Counted from the stretch's first letter, positions 23,227 to 34,755 are shown. The stretch is DNA of 64,000 nucleotides from Chinchilla lanigera (GCF_000276665.1 NW_004955417.1:15146839-15210838), one strand, 5' to 3'. The notes: generated by a model not told the origin, from the sequence alone. Translations and numbers: made by a program.

Positions 23227-23776
23227 GGCCGGCCTGAGGGCCAGCGCACAACAGCGCTTGCCACCACGTGGCTCCCCCTGAGCTGGGGGCCCTTCTTCCG
23301 GGAGCCTACAAGGCAGGGAGCGAGCCAGTCCAAAGACCGGCACTCCCCACCCGTGGCTCCCCGTGAGCCTGGGCCCCTCCTTTACGGCGCCTACAAGGCA
23401 GGAAGCAAGCCGGCCGGAAGACCGGCACTCCCCGCCCGTGGCTCCCCGTGTGCTGGAGGCCCATCCTCCAGGGGCCTACAAGGCAGGGAGCGAGCCGGTC
23501 CAAAGACCAGTGCTCCCCGTCCATGGCTCCCCGTGCACCTGGGCCCTCCTTCTGGGCGCCTACAAGGCAGGAAGCGAGCCGGCCGGAAGACTGGCACTCC
23601 CCACCTGTGGCTCCCCATGTGCTGGAGGCCCTCCCTCCGGGGGCCTATGAGGCAGGGAGCAAGCCGGTCGGAACACTGGTGCTCCCTGCCCATGGCTCCC
23701 CATGCGCCGGAGGCCCTCCCTCCAGGGGCCTACGAGGCAGGGAGCGAGCCAGTCTGAAGACCGGTGCTCCCCGCCC
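23227..23776. repeat. GC-rich tandem array, 85-bp unit, about 6.4 copies
   Basis: Each unit contains GGCTCCCC, a GGAGGCCC or GGGCCC block, GCCTACAAGGCAGG and AGCGAGCC. The first unit is divergent. Units starting near 23338, 23423, 23508, 23593 and 23678 are 85 bp by count. The copies alternate between two slightly different types (CCTGGGCCC versus CTGGAGGCCC). Because 85 is not a multiple of three, the array is open in several frames on both strands without being coding. Confidence 0.93.
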
Positions 23777-23929
23777 GTTAAGGCCCATATTCTCGACTAC
23801 CATAGCTCTAAACTAAACTTTCCAGTTTCTTCAAGTCTTTTGCGTGTAGTTGCTAAGACTTTTACCAATGAATAAAACTGGAGATATAATTTTAATGGTA
23901 TGTCCTGGTGATTACGATTATACATAGGC

Positions 23930-24125
23930 AACCTATCTGTATTCCTTTGCTAACTACATAATCCTGAAGAAGTTATTTGACCTCTTTGTAAATCAAGCTT
24001 TTAATCAATAAAATGAGCATAGTAATAGTGCCTTCCTCAGGAAATTACATAAGGATTAAATGAGTTTGTGTACCCAGAGTGGTACAGTGTGCCTAGCCCA
24101 TTGTCATAACCCAATAAACTTCACT
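23930..24125 (+). mobile_element. MIR SINE
   Basis: GAAGTTATTTGACCTCTTTG, AAAATGAGCATAGTAATAGT, AAGGATTAAATGAGTTTGTG and GTGCCTAGCCC follow the MIR order. Confidence 0.85.
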
Positions 24126-24389
24126 TACAACTATTATAATAAAATTTGCTTAGGCATGAGTAATCAGAGTTGGACTTTTTTGTGTTACTGTAATAATGGC
24201 TCATTCTTGCATACATATAGAAATGATGTTAAATTTCAGGAATAAATTGATATATACTATTTTCCTGCACAGATATTGTACATGCAACATTATACCAAAT
24301 GTCCCCCCAAAATGTAGTAAGTTGGAAAACACATTTCTAAAAACTTCTTGCAAAGGTCACTTATGTCCTTCACGCTCAACCCCACCCCC

Positions 24390-24393
24390 CCAT

Positions 24394-24424
<31 letters not shown>
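24390..24424 (+). repeat. (CA)n microsatellite
   Basis: A run of CA after a C-rich stretch. Confidence 0.95.
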
Positions 24425-25935
24425 AGCAAAATTTTAAATGTCTTTTTCAATTGGATTTATTTTTACTGTCAGGGTAGTTTAACTAACATTCAGATTAAAG
24501 TTAAAGTACATTAGAGACAGGATTTCCTCAATTGGCGAGGTTAGGAAGAAAGAAAGGAACCAAGCTTCAGAAGACCTTTGTGGATTCCTGCCTCCCTCAC
24601 ATCTTGGCTTCTTTCCTGCTTCCCCACCTGGGCCTGGAAATTTGCAATAAATTGCAGCTGCCTAATTACCAAAGCTCATTTGGGGAGGTGAGTGTATGCA
24701 GATCCCTGATGTACCTTAACCACATTAATATGTCCCTGGATAATGGACAATTGGCTAAAGCTCTTTTAAACATTGATGCTTAGTTATCTGTACTCTGCGT
24801 TTCCTACACTCCTCTCATTTCCCCCTCTTGAATGTAAACTGATCACATATAAAGTTTCCCAGGGACTTTGTACATTATATAACTATTCATGTATATGTAC
24901 TTGCTTTTTCCTAGGGTCCAAAGTTTCTCATCCCTTCACTGATGAAGGCTTTACCACTCTAAAAGTTCAAATGTACATATGTATGTGTGTATGTTTGTAT
25001 CTTTATACATACACTTTTAATCATGGCTAAGATATCATTTTTCCAGTGCATCTGGTGCTCTGGACTTATTCTTTAATATCACTATTCTTCTTGGCACTGA
25101 TCTAATAAGAGTTCTGAAACCTGCTAAGTAAAATCATATGTGGAAATCTTCAGTACATATCTTTGTGGCTTTGAGAAAGGAGGGAAATTGGTGTGAAACC
25201 TGGAAATGTGTATTAAAGAGAAATCCTACATTTAAAAAAAAAGCAAGTAGCTGTCTTCAACTGCTAAATTAATCTTGAAATTCTAACCATAAATTTCAAA
25301 ATAAAGGCACAATAAGGTGGCCACTTTTTAGAAAAGCAGATTGAGATCTCCTGAACCCTTTAGCCATGAAGGAGCCTCACTCTGATAAGTAGCCATTTTG
25401 AATTTCCCTTCATCCAAGTAATCCTTTGCCACATTTATGGATTTTCTTTTTATCAAATTTGAAAGCCTATTTAACAGGCATTTTAGTTGAAAAAACCCAC
25501 CAGGAGTACCTTTGTCTTTAAACAGAGCAAGCCCCAGATGGTTGCAGAGATTCTGTGGTTTCTGTGAAAGACAGTGAAATTCTCTTCCAAATTTCCTAGG
25601 GGCCAAAGGTTCCAAAGCAAGAGTCACGCACATATGTTGCCAGGCCTGGGTATATCAAGCATAATAACAAAGCCAAATATTTCCTCCAAGTTTTCACATG
25701 TTTATTTAAAGTTAGGTCCTGCTATGGCATCGCAAAACTTATCATGAGTGTCTAGTAATCCCTAGCGTATGCTAAAGAAAAGCTTGCTTACTAATTTAGG
25801 ACTCATAGTTCGATTGATTTTTATGGTTTGTTATTGTGAAAGCATAGCTTCAGATTATAGTGGCCAGTGTATATATAGGAAGTATAACTGAAGGATGGCT
25901 TGGTTTTACAAATGTGCACTTTTTAAAAATCCAAG
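24425..25935. other. Intron sequence, unassigned
   Basis: No exon or repeat family recognised. Open frames of 76 to 101 residues on either strand look like chance. Confidence 0.45.
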
Positions 25936-25938
25936 TAA

Positions 25939-26100
25939 GCCAAGTGTGGTGGCGCACATCTGTAATCCCAGCACTCGGAAGCCTGAAGCAAGAGGATCAT
26001 TGCAAGTTTGAGACCAGCCTGGGCTACAAAGTGAGCTCAAGGCCAACCTAAACTGCATAGCAAGACCCTGTCTCAAAAAAGGACCAAAAAAGAAAAAAAA
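25939..26100 (+). mobile_element. B1-like SINE
   Basis: GCCAAGTGTGGTGGCGCACA to GACCCTGTCTCAAAAAAGGA with an A-rich tail. Target repeat AAATCCAAGT precedes and follows it. Confidence 0.93.
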
Positions 26101-26243
26101 AATCCAAGTGAATAGATAGTTGGAAAATAAATGTGTAAGAAAATACTAAACCCCACTGTTCAGATAGCACAAGATAAAACCACCATGTCAATCTAGTGGG
26201 CTTGTTTAGGATAAACAATAACTCATTCATAAGTAGTTATTTA

Positions 26244-26364
26244 TCTGGGCATGATGTACCCATATAATCTCAGATACCTGAGAGGCAGAGGCAGGATATT
26301 CACACATATTTACAAAGCCAGCCTGGGCAATTTAGTGAGACCCTGTCTCAAAAAAAAAAAAAAA
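26244..26364 (+). mobile_element. B1-like SINE, older copy
   Basis: TCTGGGCATGATGTACCCAT, GCCAGCCTGGGCAATTTAGT and a poly(A) tail. It is shorter than the others and lacks the internal duplication. Confidence 0.82.
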
Positions 26365-26489
26365 GTTACTTATATTTATTTGTATAAATAACAATTGACT
26401 TAAAATGTTGGTTGCAGATTTCTTTTGATGACATAGTTGATATATCAGCTAGTGTGCTGACATCTTGAAGTTATAAAATGTGCTTTTTA

Positions 26490-26600
26490 ATTTTCATAGG
26501 AAGTTAATTAGACAGATCCTATTATTATCCCCGTTTTACATTTATTTTTCACATTGTATAAAGGAAGAACACAGGTCCAGTGTTGATTAACTCAGCACCT
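26490..26600 (-). mobile_element. MIR fragment, antisense
   Basis: GATCCTATTATTATCCCCGT followed by TTTACATTT matches the reverse complement of the MIR core. Confidence 0.55.
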
Positions 26601-26934
26601 GATTGCTGTGTGTGCTTCTCTGCTTCTCTGCCATCCTCCTGTATTTGCCTTCCTGGGCTCAACATGGCTCCAAAAGCAGTGATCATTTCTCAAAACACCT
26701 TCCATGACAGGAAGGAGAGGGGCTTTCTCTTCTTAAACTGTCTCCCTTATTATCAAGGAATAAAATCTTCTCTGGAGCCTTGTCAACTTCCTTTTCATAT
26801 TATTAACTGATCATTGACAAAGAGAGAATGGAGTTAGTTACCAGTACTAGCTTGTAATAATTGCATTACAGCTATGGGGATTAAGGGAGGCACCCATCAC
26901 CCCTAAGGACTTGGCTATCTTTTTTTTTTTTCTC

Positions 26935-27008
26935 CAGTACCGGTAATCGAACTCAGGACCTTGCGCTTGCCAGGCAGGCACTGTGCTGCTGAATTATATC
27001 CCTGGCCC
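26935..27008 (-). mobile_element. ID-type SINE, antisense
   Basis: A T run, AGTACCGGTAATCGAACTCA and CAGGCAGGCACTGTGCTGCT. Perfect target repeat TGGCTATCTTTT at 26912-26923 and 27010-27021. Confidence 0.94.
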
Positions 27009-27363
27009 ATGGCTATCTTTTGATACCTAAACCAAATCAGAATTTTAATTGCAAAGAAAAGGAGAACAAGCTATTAGGAAGGGGACCAACGGGGTCTGCC
27101 ACTTCTGTGGTATGATGAGAAGCCTTTACTCTCTTTCTTATGGAGTCTAAGTTTTCTTTAAAAGTAGGTATTTATTTTGTGAGAGGCTGTGTGAGTGATT
27201 CTCAGCACAAACATTAGACCTGACTGGTACATAGTACAACCCAATAATTTACTAAAAATCTCTGTGTGTACCTTTCTTCTTATTAAGATAATCATAGTAG
27301 CACCTACTTTGTTTTTGGTTTTGTTTTTGTTTTTATTTATTTTTTGTTTTGTTTTGTTTTTTT

Positions 27364-27437
27364 GGTACCGGGAATCAAACTCAGGACCTTGTGCTTGCCA
27401 GGCAGGTGCTTATGCCACTGAGCTATATCCCCGGCGC
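27364..27437 (-). mobile_element. ID-type SINE, antisense
   Basis: GGTACCGGGAATCAAACTCA through GAGCTATATCCCCGGCGC. Perfect target repeat AGCACCTACTT at 27299-27309 and 27438-27448; the T-rich run between is its tail. Confidence 0.95.
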
Positions 27438-27449
27438 AGCACCTACTTC

Positions 27450-28915
27450 GTAAGGTTACTGTGAGACTAAGAGGATTACAGAACAAATAGGGGGTACATG
27501 GGAGTGATTGATTGATTAACTGATAGATTGCAAATTGGCTCTTATTATCATGGAGACAGAGAAGTCCCAGGCTCCATAGTCTGCAGGCTGGAAAATAGTT
27601 GTATTGTTCCTGTCGAAGTTGAAATCCTGAGATGCAGCAAAGCAATGGTGTAAATTTCCTGTCCAAATGCCACAACTTCAAGACCCAAGAAGAACCAGTA
27701 ATTCAGTTCAAGTTTGAAGTATATTGGTTTGAAAGACCAATATCCTAGCTCAAATACTCAGGCAGAATGAGTTGATTTCCTGTTACTTAGCATTTTTGTT
27801 CTTGTCATTTCTTCAGTTGATTGGGTAATGCTCATTCACACTGGGGATGAGGGCATCTCTTTCACATAGTCTACTAATTTCACGTGTTAATGTCATCCAG
27901 AAACATCGTCACAGATACATTCAAAATAATGTTTGACTAAATGTCTTGACATTCCATGGCCCAGTGGAGTTGGCACATTAAAGTTAACTTTCACATCCTT
28001 AGGCCTATAAGTATGTGTTTAGCATTGTTAATACTTTGTAATCTGAAAAAATGTTAAAAATAAGAAATCTAGTTTGTGAAAGCTCTGTTTTCCTCATTCA
28101 TGGTAAGGACTCATATTTTAAAAGGATTTGCTTTCTAAAGATACTCACTGCACAGGAATAAATTTTTCATTATCTTCTCATTTTCAACCAACTTAAACAT
28201 TTGTTGATGCTGTGAACTGTATTCCAAGCTGGGAGTGAAGTTGGATAATCCATGTGTTTAGTGGATAATTCTGCATGTTTTACAAGTATACATACTCCTA
28301 CAATGTAGAAGAAACTGAATAAAAAGAAAGTTAGGTATCAGTCAAATATGATTTGTTATAGCTTATACAGAGATCTTTTACTGGATTAGAATAAAGCAGA
28401 CCTTTAGAAATCAGCTTCAGGGAATAAACTGGTCACAGTTGCCCTCTCCATTACCAGAGCTAAATGCTTGCCTTCAATTCCCATCCTGTGTTAGTTAACT
28501 GAATTAACGACCATCTTTCAGCTTGTCACCTTTCATGGCTTCAGCAACACTTCTTCCTAGTTCACTTCCACACTCCCCCGGCCCTTTTTCTCCAGCACCT
28601 TTACCACTTCTTTTTTTTCACCCTGGGTCTACCTGTCCAGTATTTGTCAATATCTGGGCTTATACTTCTACCTATTCCTTTGTCAGCATATTTTGCATGG
28701 CTTTTACTTCACAAGTCTTTATTTCCAGTTCCACCTTCTCTCTCAAGTATCTGACCAGTATGTGTAGGTGGGCACTGGACCCTTCCTGTTGTCTCTCCTG
28801 TAAACTCAACATAGCCACAGCAAAATTCACTCTCTTTCTTCAAATTCCCTTTCCTTCTTGTTATTAATGAAGTCTGAATTGATGAAACCTTATATATTTA
28901 CATATTGTCTTTTAG
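27450..28915. other. Intron sequence before exon 2, unassigned
   Basis: No repeat or exon recognised. A pyrimidine-rich 28.5-28.85 kb part is open for 114 codons on the plus strand but resembles no protein. Confidence 0.45.
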
Positions 28916-29179
28916 ATTATCATCTGTGGAAGACAGATCATCTGTAGTTACTTGTCTGAAAGCATAGAACTAAAAGTTGTTCAGCATTATATTGGTCAAG
29001 ATGGACATGCTGTGGTTCGAGAACATTTTGACTGCCTTACACCCAAACAGAAATTGCCTTCATACATATTGGAGAATGGTGAACTAACAGAGTTGTGTGT
29101 GAAGGCCAAAGGGGATGAAGACTGGTCAAGAGATGTGTGCCTGGAATCCAAAGCTGCTGAGTATAGTATTGTCATCCAG
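28916..29179 (+). CDS. VPS13B: VPS13B exon 2 of window (264 bp, phase 0-0)
   Basis: The exon encodes 88 residues from IIICGRQIICSYLSESIELK to SKAAEYSIVIQ. The acceptor is tcttttag at 28915 and the donor gtatga at 29180. No stop codon or frameshift is present. The initiator-like ATG at 28952 is internal and not a start. The acidic-basic pattern KAKGDEDWSRDVCLESKA is recognisable VPS13B sequence. The exon is the first of a tight cluster of six that spans only 3.8 kb, after an 8.5-kb intron. Confidence 0.96.
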
Positions 29180-29558
29180 GTATGAAAGCAATACAGTCTG
29201 GCACAGAGCAGCTGTAAAAGTAAAACTGCTCAGTATGCTCTTTACTTAATATAGCGTTTCATTTATTAAAGAATGACACATAAAAAAGCAAAGAGATCTG
29301 AAGAAACATGGAAAGACTTTGACAAGTACATCTCAGACTGTTGCCATCTTTACACGTTGGAAGAGCCTCATGCACCAGGGCTTTATGCTATAATGAAGTC
29401 TGTTTTTGCTTAGTTGTGTTTTTTTTTAGGTTTTCTCTTTAACTTTAAACTTTTGTATCCCCCAACCTGAGGATAAAGTATCTTATATCAGTGTCTTATT
29501 TTGATTAATTAGTAAGCTGTTTAGTATTTAAAAGGACCCTTTCCTATCTCACGTGCAG

Positions 29559-29642
29559 GTGCCATCTTCAAACAGTTCCATTATTTATGTCTGGTGTACA
29601 GTTTTGACTTTAGAACCCAACTCTCAAGTGCAACAACGAATG
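29559..29642 (+). CDS. VPS13B: VPS13B exon 3 of window (84 bp, phase 0-0)
   Basis: This small exon encodes 28 residues, VPSSNSSIIYVWCTVLTLEP followed by NSQVQQRM. The acceptor is acgtgcag at 29558 and the donor gtgagt at 29643, a strong donor. It is the shortest coding exon in the window and is in phase 0 at both ends. A skipped transcript would therefore stay in frame and lose 28 residues. Confidence 0.95.
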
Positions 29643-29820
29643 GTGAGTACTTTCCCAACCCTAAAATATGGTATACGACTCTGACCTTTCCTGTTCTGAA
29701 ATAAATTAAGGTCAGAGTGACCTAGGGAAGAGATTTATTACAAGTTTGTTTTAGCATCAAACAGCTGGAATACTGCAACAAAGCAAATATGAAAGTTGTT
29801 CTGTCCTTTTATTTTTATAG

Positions 29821-29996
29821 ATTGTGTTCAGCCCTCTTTTTATCATGAGGAGTCATCTTCCAGACCCCATTATCATACATTTGGAGAAAAGGAGTCTAGG
29901 ATTGAGTGAAACACAGATTATTCCAGGAAAAGGGCAGGAAAAGCCACTGCAAAACATAGAACCTGACCTTGTACATCACCTCACATTTCAAGCAAG
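29821..29996 (+). CDS. VPS13B: VPS13B exon 4 of window (176 bp, phase 0-2)
   Basis: The exon encodes 58 residues plus two bases, beginning IVFSPLFIMRSHLPDPIIIH and ending DLVHHLTFQA. The acceptor is atttttatag at 29820. The donor gtatta at 29997 is weaker than consensus. The two leftover bases (AG) combine with the first base of exon 5 to make an arginine codon. The segment is a typical beta-rich VAB stretch in this protein. Confidence 0.95.
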
Positions 29997-30258
29997 GTAT
30001 TAGCAAAATACATATATTTTCCTAAAAGAAATTCAGCAGAAAAGTGATCTTGTACTTTTGGGAGAGAGAGGAGCATGGATGGAACTTTTGTTGTGTGTTT
30101 TCTTATCTTAGGAGAATATTATTTGAAAGTTATGCAGCCTAGTGTTTTCTTAATTCTCTCTTACAGTTTTAGATAAGTCAGCCTTTTTCATTAGGCTGAG
30201 AAAAAACCCAGAGAGATCATCAGAAAATGTAACTCAATTTAGATTTTTTTTTTTTTTT

Positions 30259-30332
30259 GGTACCAGGAATCAAACTCAGGACTTTGAACTTGCCAAGCAG
30301 ACACTTGTGCCACTAAGCTCTATCACCAGCTT
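30259..30332 (-). mobile_element. ID-type SINE, antisense
   Basis: GGTACCAGGAATCAAACTCA, CTTGCCAAGCAGACACTTGT; somewhat more diverged than the other copies. Confidence 0.9.
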
Positions 30333-30370
30333 AATGTAGATTTAATGGGTGGTTATTTTTTATGTTTATG

Positions 30371-30510
30371 TGTTTCTGAGACAGAGTCTCACTATGTAAT
30401 CCAGGGCAGCCTTCAACTCGTGTATTATCCAGACTAAGCTTGAACTCAGAATCCTTCTGCTTCAGACTCCCAAGTGCGAGAATGGGGAGTATCCTACCAT
30501 GCCCAGCCTT
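30371..30510 (-). mobile_element. B1-like SINE, antisense
   Basis: GTTTCTGAGACAGAGTCTCA to ACCATGCCCAGCCTT, with both halves of the internal duplication present. Confidence 0.88.
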
Positions 30511-30773
30511 AGATATAATTAACATATGATTTCTGCAGTGGAAAAAGATACGACTGGAAATATCACCCAAGCATTAGAGGGTGGGAATAAAAGTCAAGGG
30601 CACATATCATCCGAAAACTGTATTATAAATCTCTTAGTCACTAAAAATTGACTCAATCCAACAAAAAAGTATTGATAGTATATTTTATAGTTAGATTTTT
30701 AAAAAATAAATTGTAGACCACTTTAGAAATCTGGTGTTTATTCTTGGGTTTGTGTTTTTTTCCCATTTTCTAG

Positions 30774-30944
30774 AGAAGAATATGATCCTTCAGATTGTGC
30801 TGTTCCCATCTCAACAGCCCTCATTAAGCAGATAACCACTAAGATATACCCTGGAGGCACAGTTAGTCAGATCCTTGATGACTTCTATGGGCCAGAAAAG
30901 TCACTTGAGCCCACGTGGCCTTATAATAGGAAGGATTCCAACAG
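30774..30944 (+). CDS. VPS13B: VPS13B exon 5 of window (171 bp, phase 2-2)
   Basis: After the split arginine codon the exon reads EEYDPSDCAVPISTALIKQI and ends WPYNRKDSN plus two bases. The acceptor is cattttctag at 30773 and the donor gtaaca at 30945. Both ends are phase 2, so the exon is symmetric and could be skipped without a frame change. The preceding intron contains an ID and a B1 element, both antisense. Confidence 0.95.
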
Positions 30945-31296
30945 GTAACATTCTTTAGCAATCTCTTGCTACATACACTTCTAAATGTTAGGAAGTAGCC
31001 ATGCACAAAAATATTAGATACTATAAAATAGTACAAAAAATGGTATTTGCATGTTTCTGTCAAATTGTGACCTTTTTGTCATCAAGTAGATATAATTTAT
31101 AAATTTTTAAACTCATAATCTAGAACATAATTGCATGAAAAGTTGCTTTTTCCTGTTTGCAAACTCAGCATTGAATGGCTGTGGTGTGAAGAGGTATCAT
31201 ACAGGAGCATTGTGTGTCTGGAGTCCTTAAGCATATTTTATGAATACTGAAGTCATCGTATTTCATTGAGTCTCTTGGATGTGGTGTTTGGAACAG

Positions 31297-31498
31297 GAAT
31301 GAGCATCTGAGTCAATGGGATAGCCCCATGCGAGTGAAGCTGTCAATCTGGAAGCCATATGTTAAAACCTTGTTGATAGAACTTCTTCCCTGGGCCCTGC
31401 TTATCAATCAGTCCGAGTGGGACCTCTGGCTGTTTGAAGGAGAGAAGATTGTTTTACAAGTTCCTGCTGGCAAAATTATTATACCTCCTAATTTTCAG
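31297..31498 (+). CDS. VPS13B: VPS13B exon 6 of window (202 bp, phase 2-0)
   Basis: One base completes an arginine codon, then the exon encodes NEHLSQWDSPMRVKLSIWKP and continues to GKIIIPPNFQ. It includes LLIELLPWALLINQSEWDLW, which has the hydrophobic-x-Asn signature that recurs in VAB repeats. The donor is gtacta at 31499. The acceptor ends gtgtttggaacag at 31296 and has an unusually purine-rich tract. The reading frame and protein match leave no doubt about this boundary. Confidence 0.95.
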
Positions 31499-32489
31499 GT
31501 ACTATAACTTTTAAAACTAACATTAATTTTCCTCTCAACAAGTAGGTTTTATTCTGAGGTTATATTTATCATCTTAGCAGAACGAATCAGTTATGGAAAA
31601 CTGTCTCATCGATGCATACGTAGGGATAGGGGTTGCTTTCTGATATTCAGAGGCTTCTCAGATGTCTCTTTCCCCATCAGTAGCATTCCTGGTTAAGATA
31701 TCATTAACTTTGATATGTAACTTACACTGGCCCATTCTCATTTCCATTGTGTGTAGGGTATCCATACATCAAGAATACATATACAAATCTAACCCCTAAG
31801 TTATCTTTGCAGTTTTGGGATTTCTGAACAATCATTTTGTGAGAGTTTTTTCCTCATAAATGGACTTCTATGTCCATAATTATCAGTGTTTTCCTGGTTG
31901 TTGATGACAACATGGAATCATTAGAGAAAAACCTAATTTATAAGGTGAAAATTTTACAGGAAGATTTTATATGCTGTCAGAGGAAAATTAAATTTATAAA
32001 ACTAGCTTATTTCAAGAAGATATACAAGTCTACAAGAAAACAGTAAATAGAACTCCTAAATATTTTTCTCAAAGAGAACAGTTTTAGGGTCTTTTACTTT
32101 TAGTTCCAGCCCACAGACATCTTTATTCAATTGCATTTTTCCTTTTTGTTCAAATAATCAGATGCTGTTACCTTATGGAATTGGAATGTTGACCTGGGGA
32201 AACCTAACGTTGCGTATTATTCTCTTGTCAAGTGAGATGAAACCTTCAGTTTTTAAGCCTTTGGTGTTCACTTTTGTCTCTATTCTGAAAAAAGTGAATT
32301 TCATTGTGAATCAAGAAAGACACTGGGAACTAAGATAAAATGCATGTTACCATTCCAAAAAGAAAAGGAAAAGAGGAATATTTGTTTGCCTTAGTAGACC
32401 TATTATATCATGTTTTAAAATCCTGAGATTGAAGTTCAAAAATGTCACAGTTAAGAAAAATATTCTAAAGTGAGACATTGTTTTTCTAG
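31499..32489. other. Intron between exons 6 and 7, nothing recognised
   Basis: No SINE or other repeat is seen in this 1-kb intron. Confidence 0.5.
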
Positions 32490-32675
32490 GAAGCTTTTCA
32501 AATTGGGATATACTGGGCAAATACAAATACTGTGCACAAGTCAGTAGCAATTAAACTGGTTCATAACCTGACATCTCCGAAGTGGAAAGATGGAGGTAAT
32601 GGTGAAGTTGTAACATTGGATGAAGAAGCGTTTGTTGATGTTGAAATAAGACTTGGTGCTTTCGGACACCAGAAG
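32490..32675 (+). CDS. VPS13B: VPS13B exon 7 of window (186 bp, phase 0-0)
   Basis: The exon encodes 62 residues from EAFQIGIYWANTNTVHKSVA to RLGAFGHQK. It carries the charged loop KWKDGGNGEVVTLDEEAFVD. The acceptor is tttttctag at 32489 and the donor gtaaaa at 32676. The frame stays open past the donor for 17 further codons before a stop in the intron. This exon closes the dense cluster; the next is 2.5 kb away. Confidence 0.95.
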
Positions 32676-33118
32676 GTAAAATCAAAGTTTATGTGGCTCA
32701 GTGGAAATAGCATACCCACCCTTTAACCTGTTTAAAATAAATTTATCCTTTCTATTTTAATGCCTGTGGGGTATTGCTATCTTCAGTAGTGTATAACAGT
32801 GAAACACTTGATTTCTTCCCATACCTCTGTTTTACAGTATTTTTCCTTTTACTAGTGATAAAAGCTGTGTCACATAATTTACCCAATAACTGCTCTATTT
32901 CAGAACATTCAGCAGTCCCTTGATTTATAGTATGTGGGGGGAAATAATCTTATTCTAAAATATCCACAAATTGCGCTTGGCCCTCATTTTTTAGAACAGG
33001 AAATAGAGCTGCTAATATTCAGAGCATTATGTGAAAGTACAAAGTCCCCTTCAGCATAGATTATTTCCTGAGCAAAATTATGTGGACTGATTCTTTTCGC
33101 ATAGAGCCATTGTTACAA

Positions 33119-33251
33119 AGCCGGGCATGGTGGTGCATGCCTGTAATTCCAGAACCTGGGAGGCTGAAGTAGGAGGATTGCCATGAGTTCAAGGCCAGCT
33201 GGACTACATAGGGAGACCTGTATCAAGAAAGCTTTAAAAAAAAAAAAAAAA
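33119..33251 (+). mobile_element. B1-like SINE
   Basis: GCCGGGCATGGTGGTGCATG and GTTCAAGGCCAGCTGGACTA with a poly(A) tail. Target repeat GTTACAAA on both sides. The left-hand duplication unit is missing. Confidence 0.92.
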
Positions 33252-33259
33252 GTTACAAA

Positions 33260-34205
33260 AGGGAAGTGCTTATGTCTTTAGAAACTTGTGTACAAAAAAA
33301 ACATACTGAATCCATTATTTAATGCAAATGGTGTGCATGTTTCAGCATAAATCTAAAGCTTATGAAAACCACTTAACTGAATAATATAGTAATAAGTACT
33401 TGAAAGTACAATATCAGCATGCCACGTGGAAGTCTCATGCCGTTCATACAACATCTTCATTATTTTAGCTGTCCCAAATGAGAAAAAGAAGGGATACTTT
33501 AGCAGAGTAGTACAATTCAGGTGACCTTCCCCTGGGGAAAAGTTAGAGTTTTGATGAGCATCTTTGAAAAACCTTTTGAGAAAGTTAGGATCATTTGTTC
33601 ACTTTTTTAAAAAATAAGTTTCTCTCACTCTTAAGAAATAAGTTGGTCTTTTTTCAGTGTTCAGACTGGTATCCATTTCCTCAGAGTTGTCTGGGCAACA
33701 CATGTTGATGCTCTGCTGGCCAGAGTACTGTAACGTGGGTGTGAGTGGCAAAGAGCTGTAAGCATGAGTCACCCAGAGTTGAGTAGTTGTAAATTGAGAA
33801 CTACCATCAAAAGCTGGGAAAAAATGTTACAGTAGGCACCCGTTAGCTCTAGCTCCCCACAAAGTGGCCACAGTGAGGACTAAGTGAATATTTGTGAATA
33901 AATGAATGAGCTATTGGAAAATATATTGATGTCCAACTGCTCTTTATTAGTAACTCCATACTTTTTTTTTATTCTCAAGATTTATTTAATACTCTTAAAA
34001 ATTATTGAGAAACCCAGAGACCTTTTGCTTCTATGGGTTATATCACTTTTATCAGATTAGAAAGATTAAAAACAGATTAGAAACATTTAAAACACTCAGA
34101 GAGATCGCATCATATGTCATAGCTTCTGGAAAAAAAAAAAGCTCTACACTTATGAAAAAATTAGAGTGAAAAGATAAACAGCATCTTGTATTTTTATAAA
34201 ACTAG
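33260..34205. other. Intron sequence, unassigned
   Basis: No gene or repeat recognised; several A or T homopolymers. Confidence 0.4.
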
Positions 34206-34212
34206 CTTTGAA

Positions 34213-34371
34213 GCCAGGCATGGTGGCACACGCCTGTAATCCCAACACTTAGGAGATTGAGGCAGGAGGATTGCCACAAGTTCAAGACCATCCCAGGCTG
34301 CATAGTGAGTTCAAAGCTAGCCTGAGCTATTCAGTGAAACCTTGTCTCTAAAAAAGAAAAAAAAAAAAAAA
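34213..34371 (+). mobile_element. B1-like SINE
   Basis: GCCAGGCATGGTGGCACACG to GAAACCTTGTCTCTA and an A tail. Target repeat TAGCTTT at both ends. Confidence 0.92.
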
Positions 34372-34524
34372 TAGCTTTCATCTCAGGACCTCTTGCTCAG
34401 AGATTCCTGCATGAATCTTCCAACTACCCTTTGAAAACTGCTGCTTTGAGATTGCCACATATAACCTTGTTAGTGAGGTTACATCTTCTGTGAGTGTCGG
34501 TTCTTCATGTAGTATGGTAAGGCA

Positions 34525-34755
34525 GTGAGACAGTGTAGAGGTCAGGAACAGCAGAGGCACACCATGGGGGTTCCAACTCCACCTCAACCTTGGGCAAGTT
34601 GCTTGATCTCACTGTCCTCTACTATAAACGGGTAAAAGAGTAACTACCCTATGTAAGTATTATGAAGAATTCATAAGTTAAAATGCACAAAGTACTTAAA
34701 GCTGATGGGAGAAGCATAATATAATAATATGTAAGGGTCCATTATTGCTGTTTGC
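34525..34755 (+). mobile_element. MIR SINE
   Basis: TTGGGCAAGTTGCTTGATCT, TATAAACGGGTAAAAGAGTA, GTAAGTATTATGAAGAATTC and ATGCACAAAGTACTTAAAGC follow the MIR order. Confidence 0.85.

Noticed and set aside
23215..23757. 180-codon plus-strand open frame, the longest outside VPS13B exon 13
   Set aside because: It lies in the 85-bp GC-rich array, other frames on both strands are also open, and no protein family matches.
28523..28867. 114-codon open frame just before exon 2
   Set aside because: Pyrimidine-rich low-complexity translation; it stops before the real acceptor.
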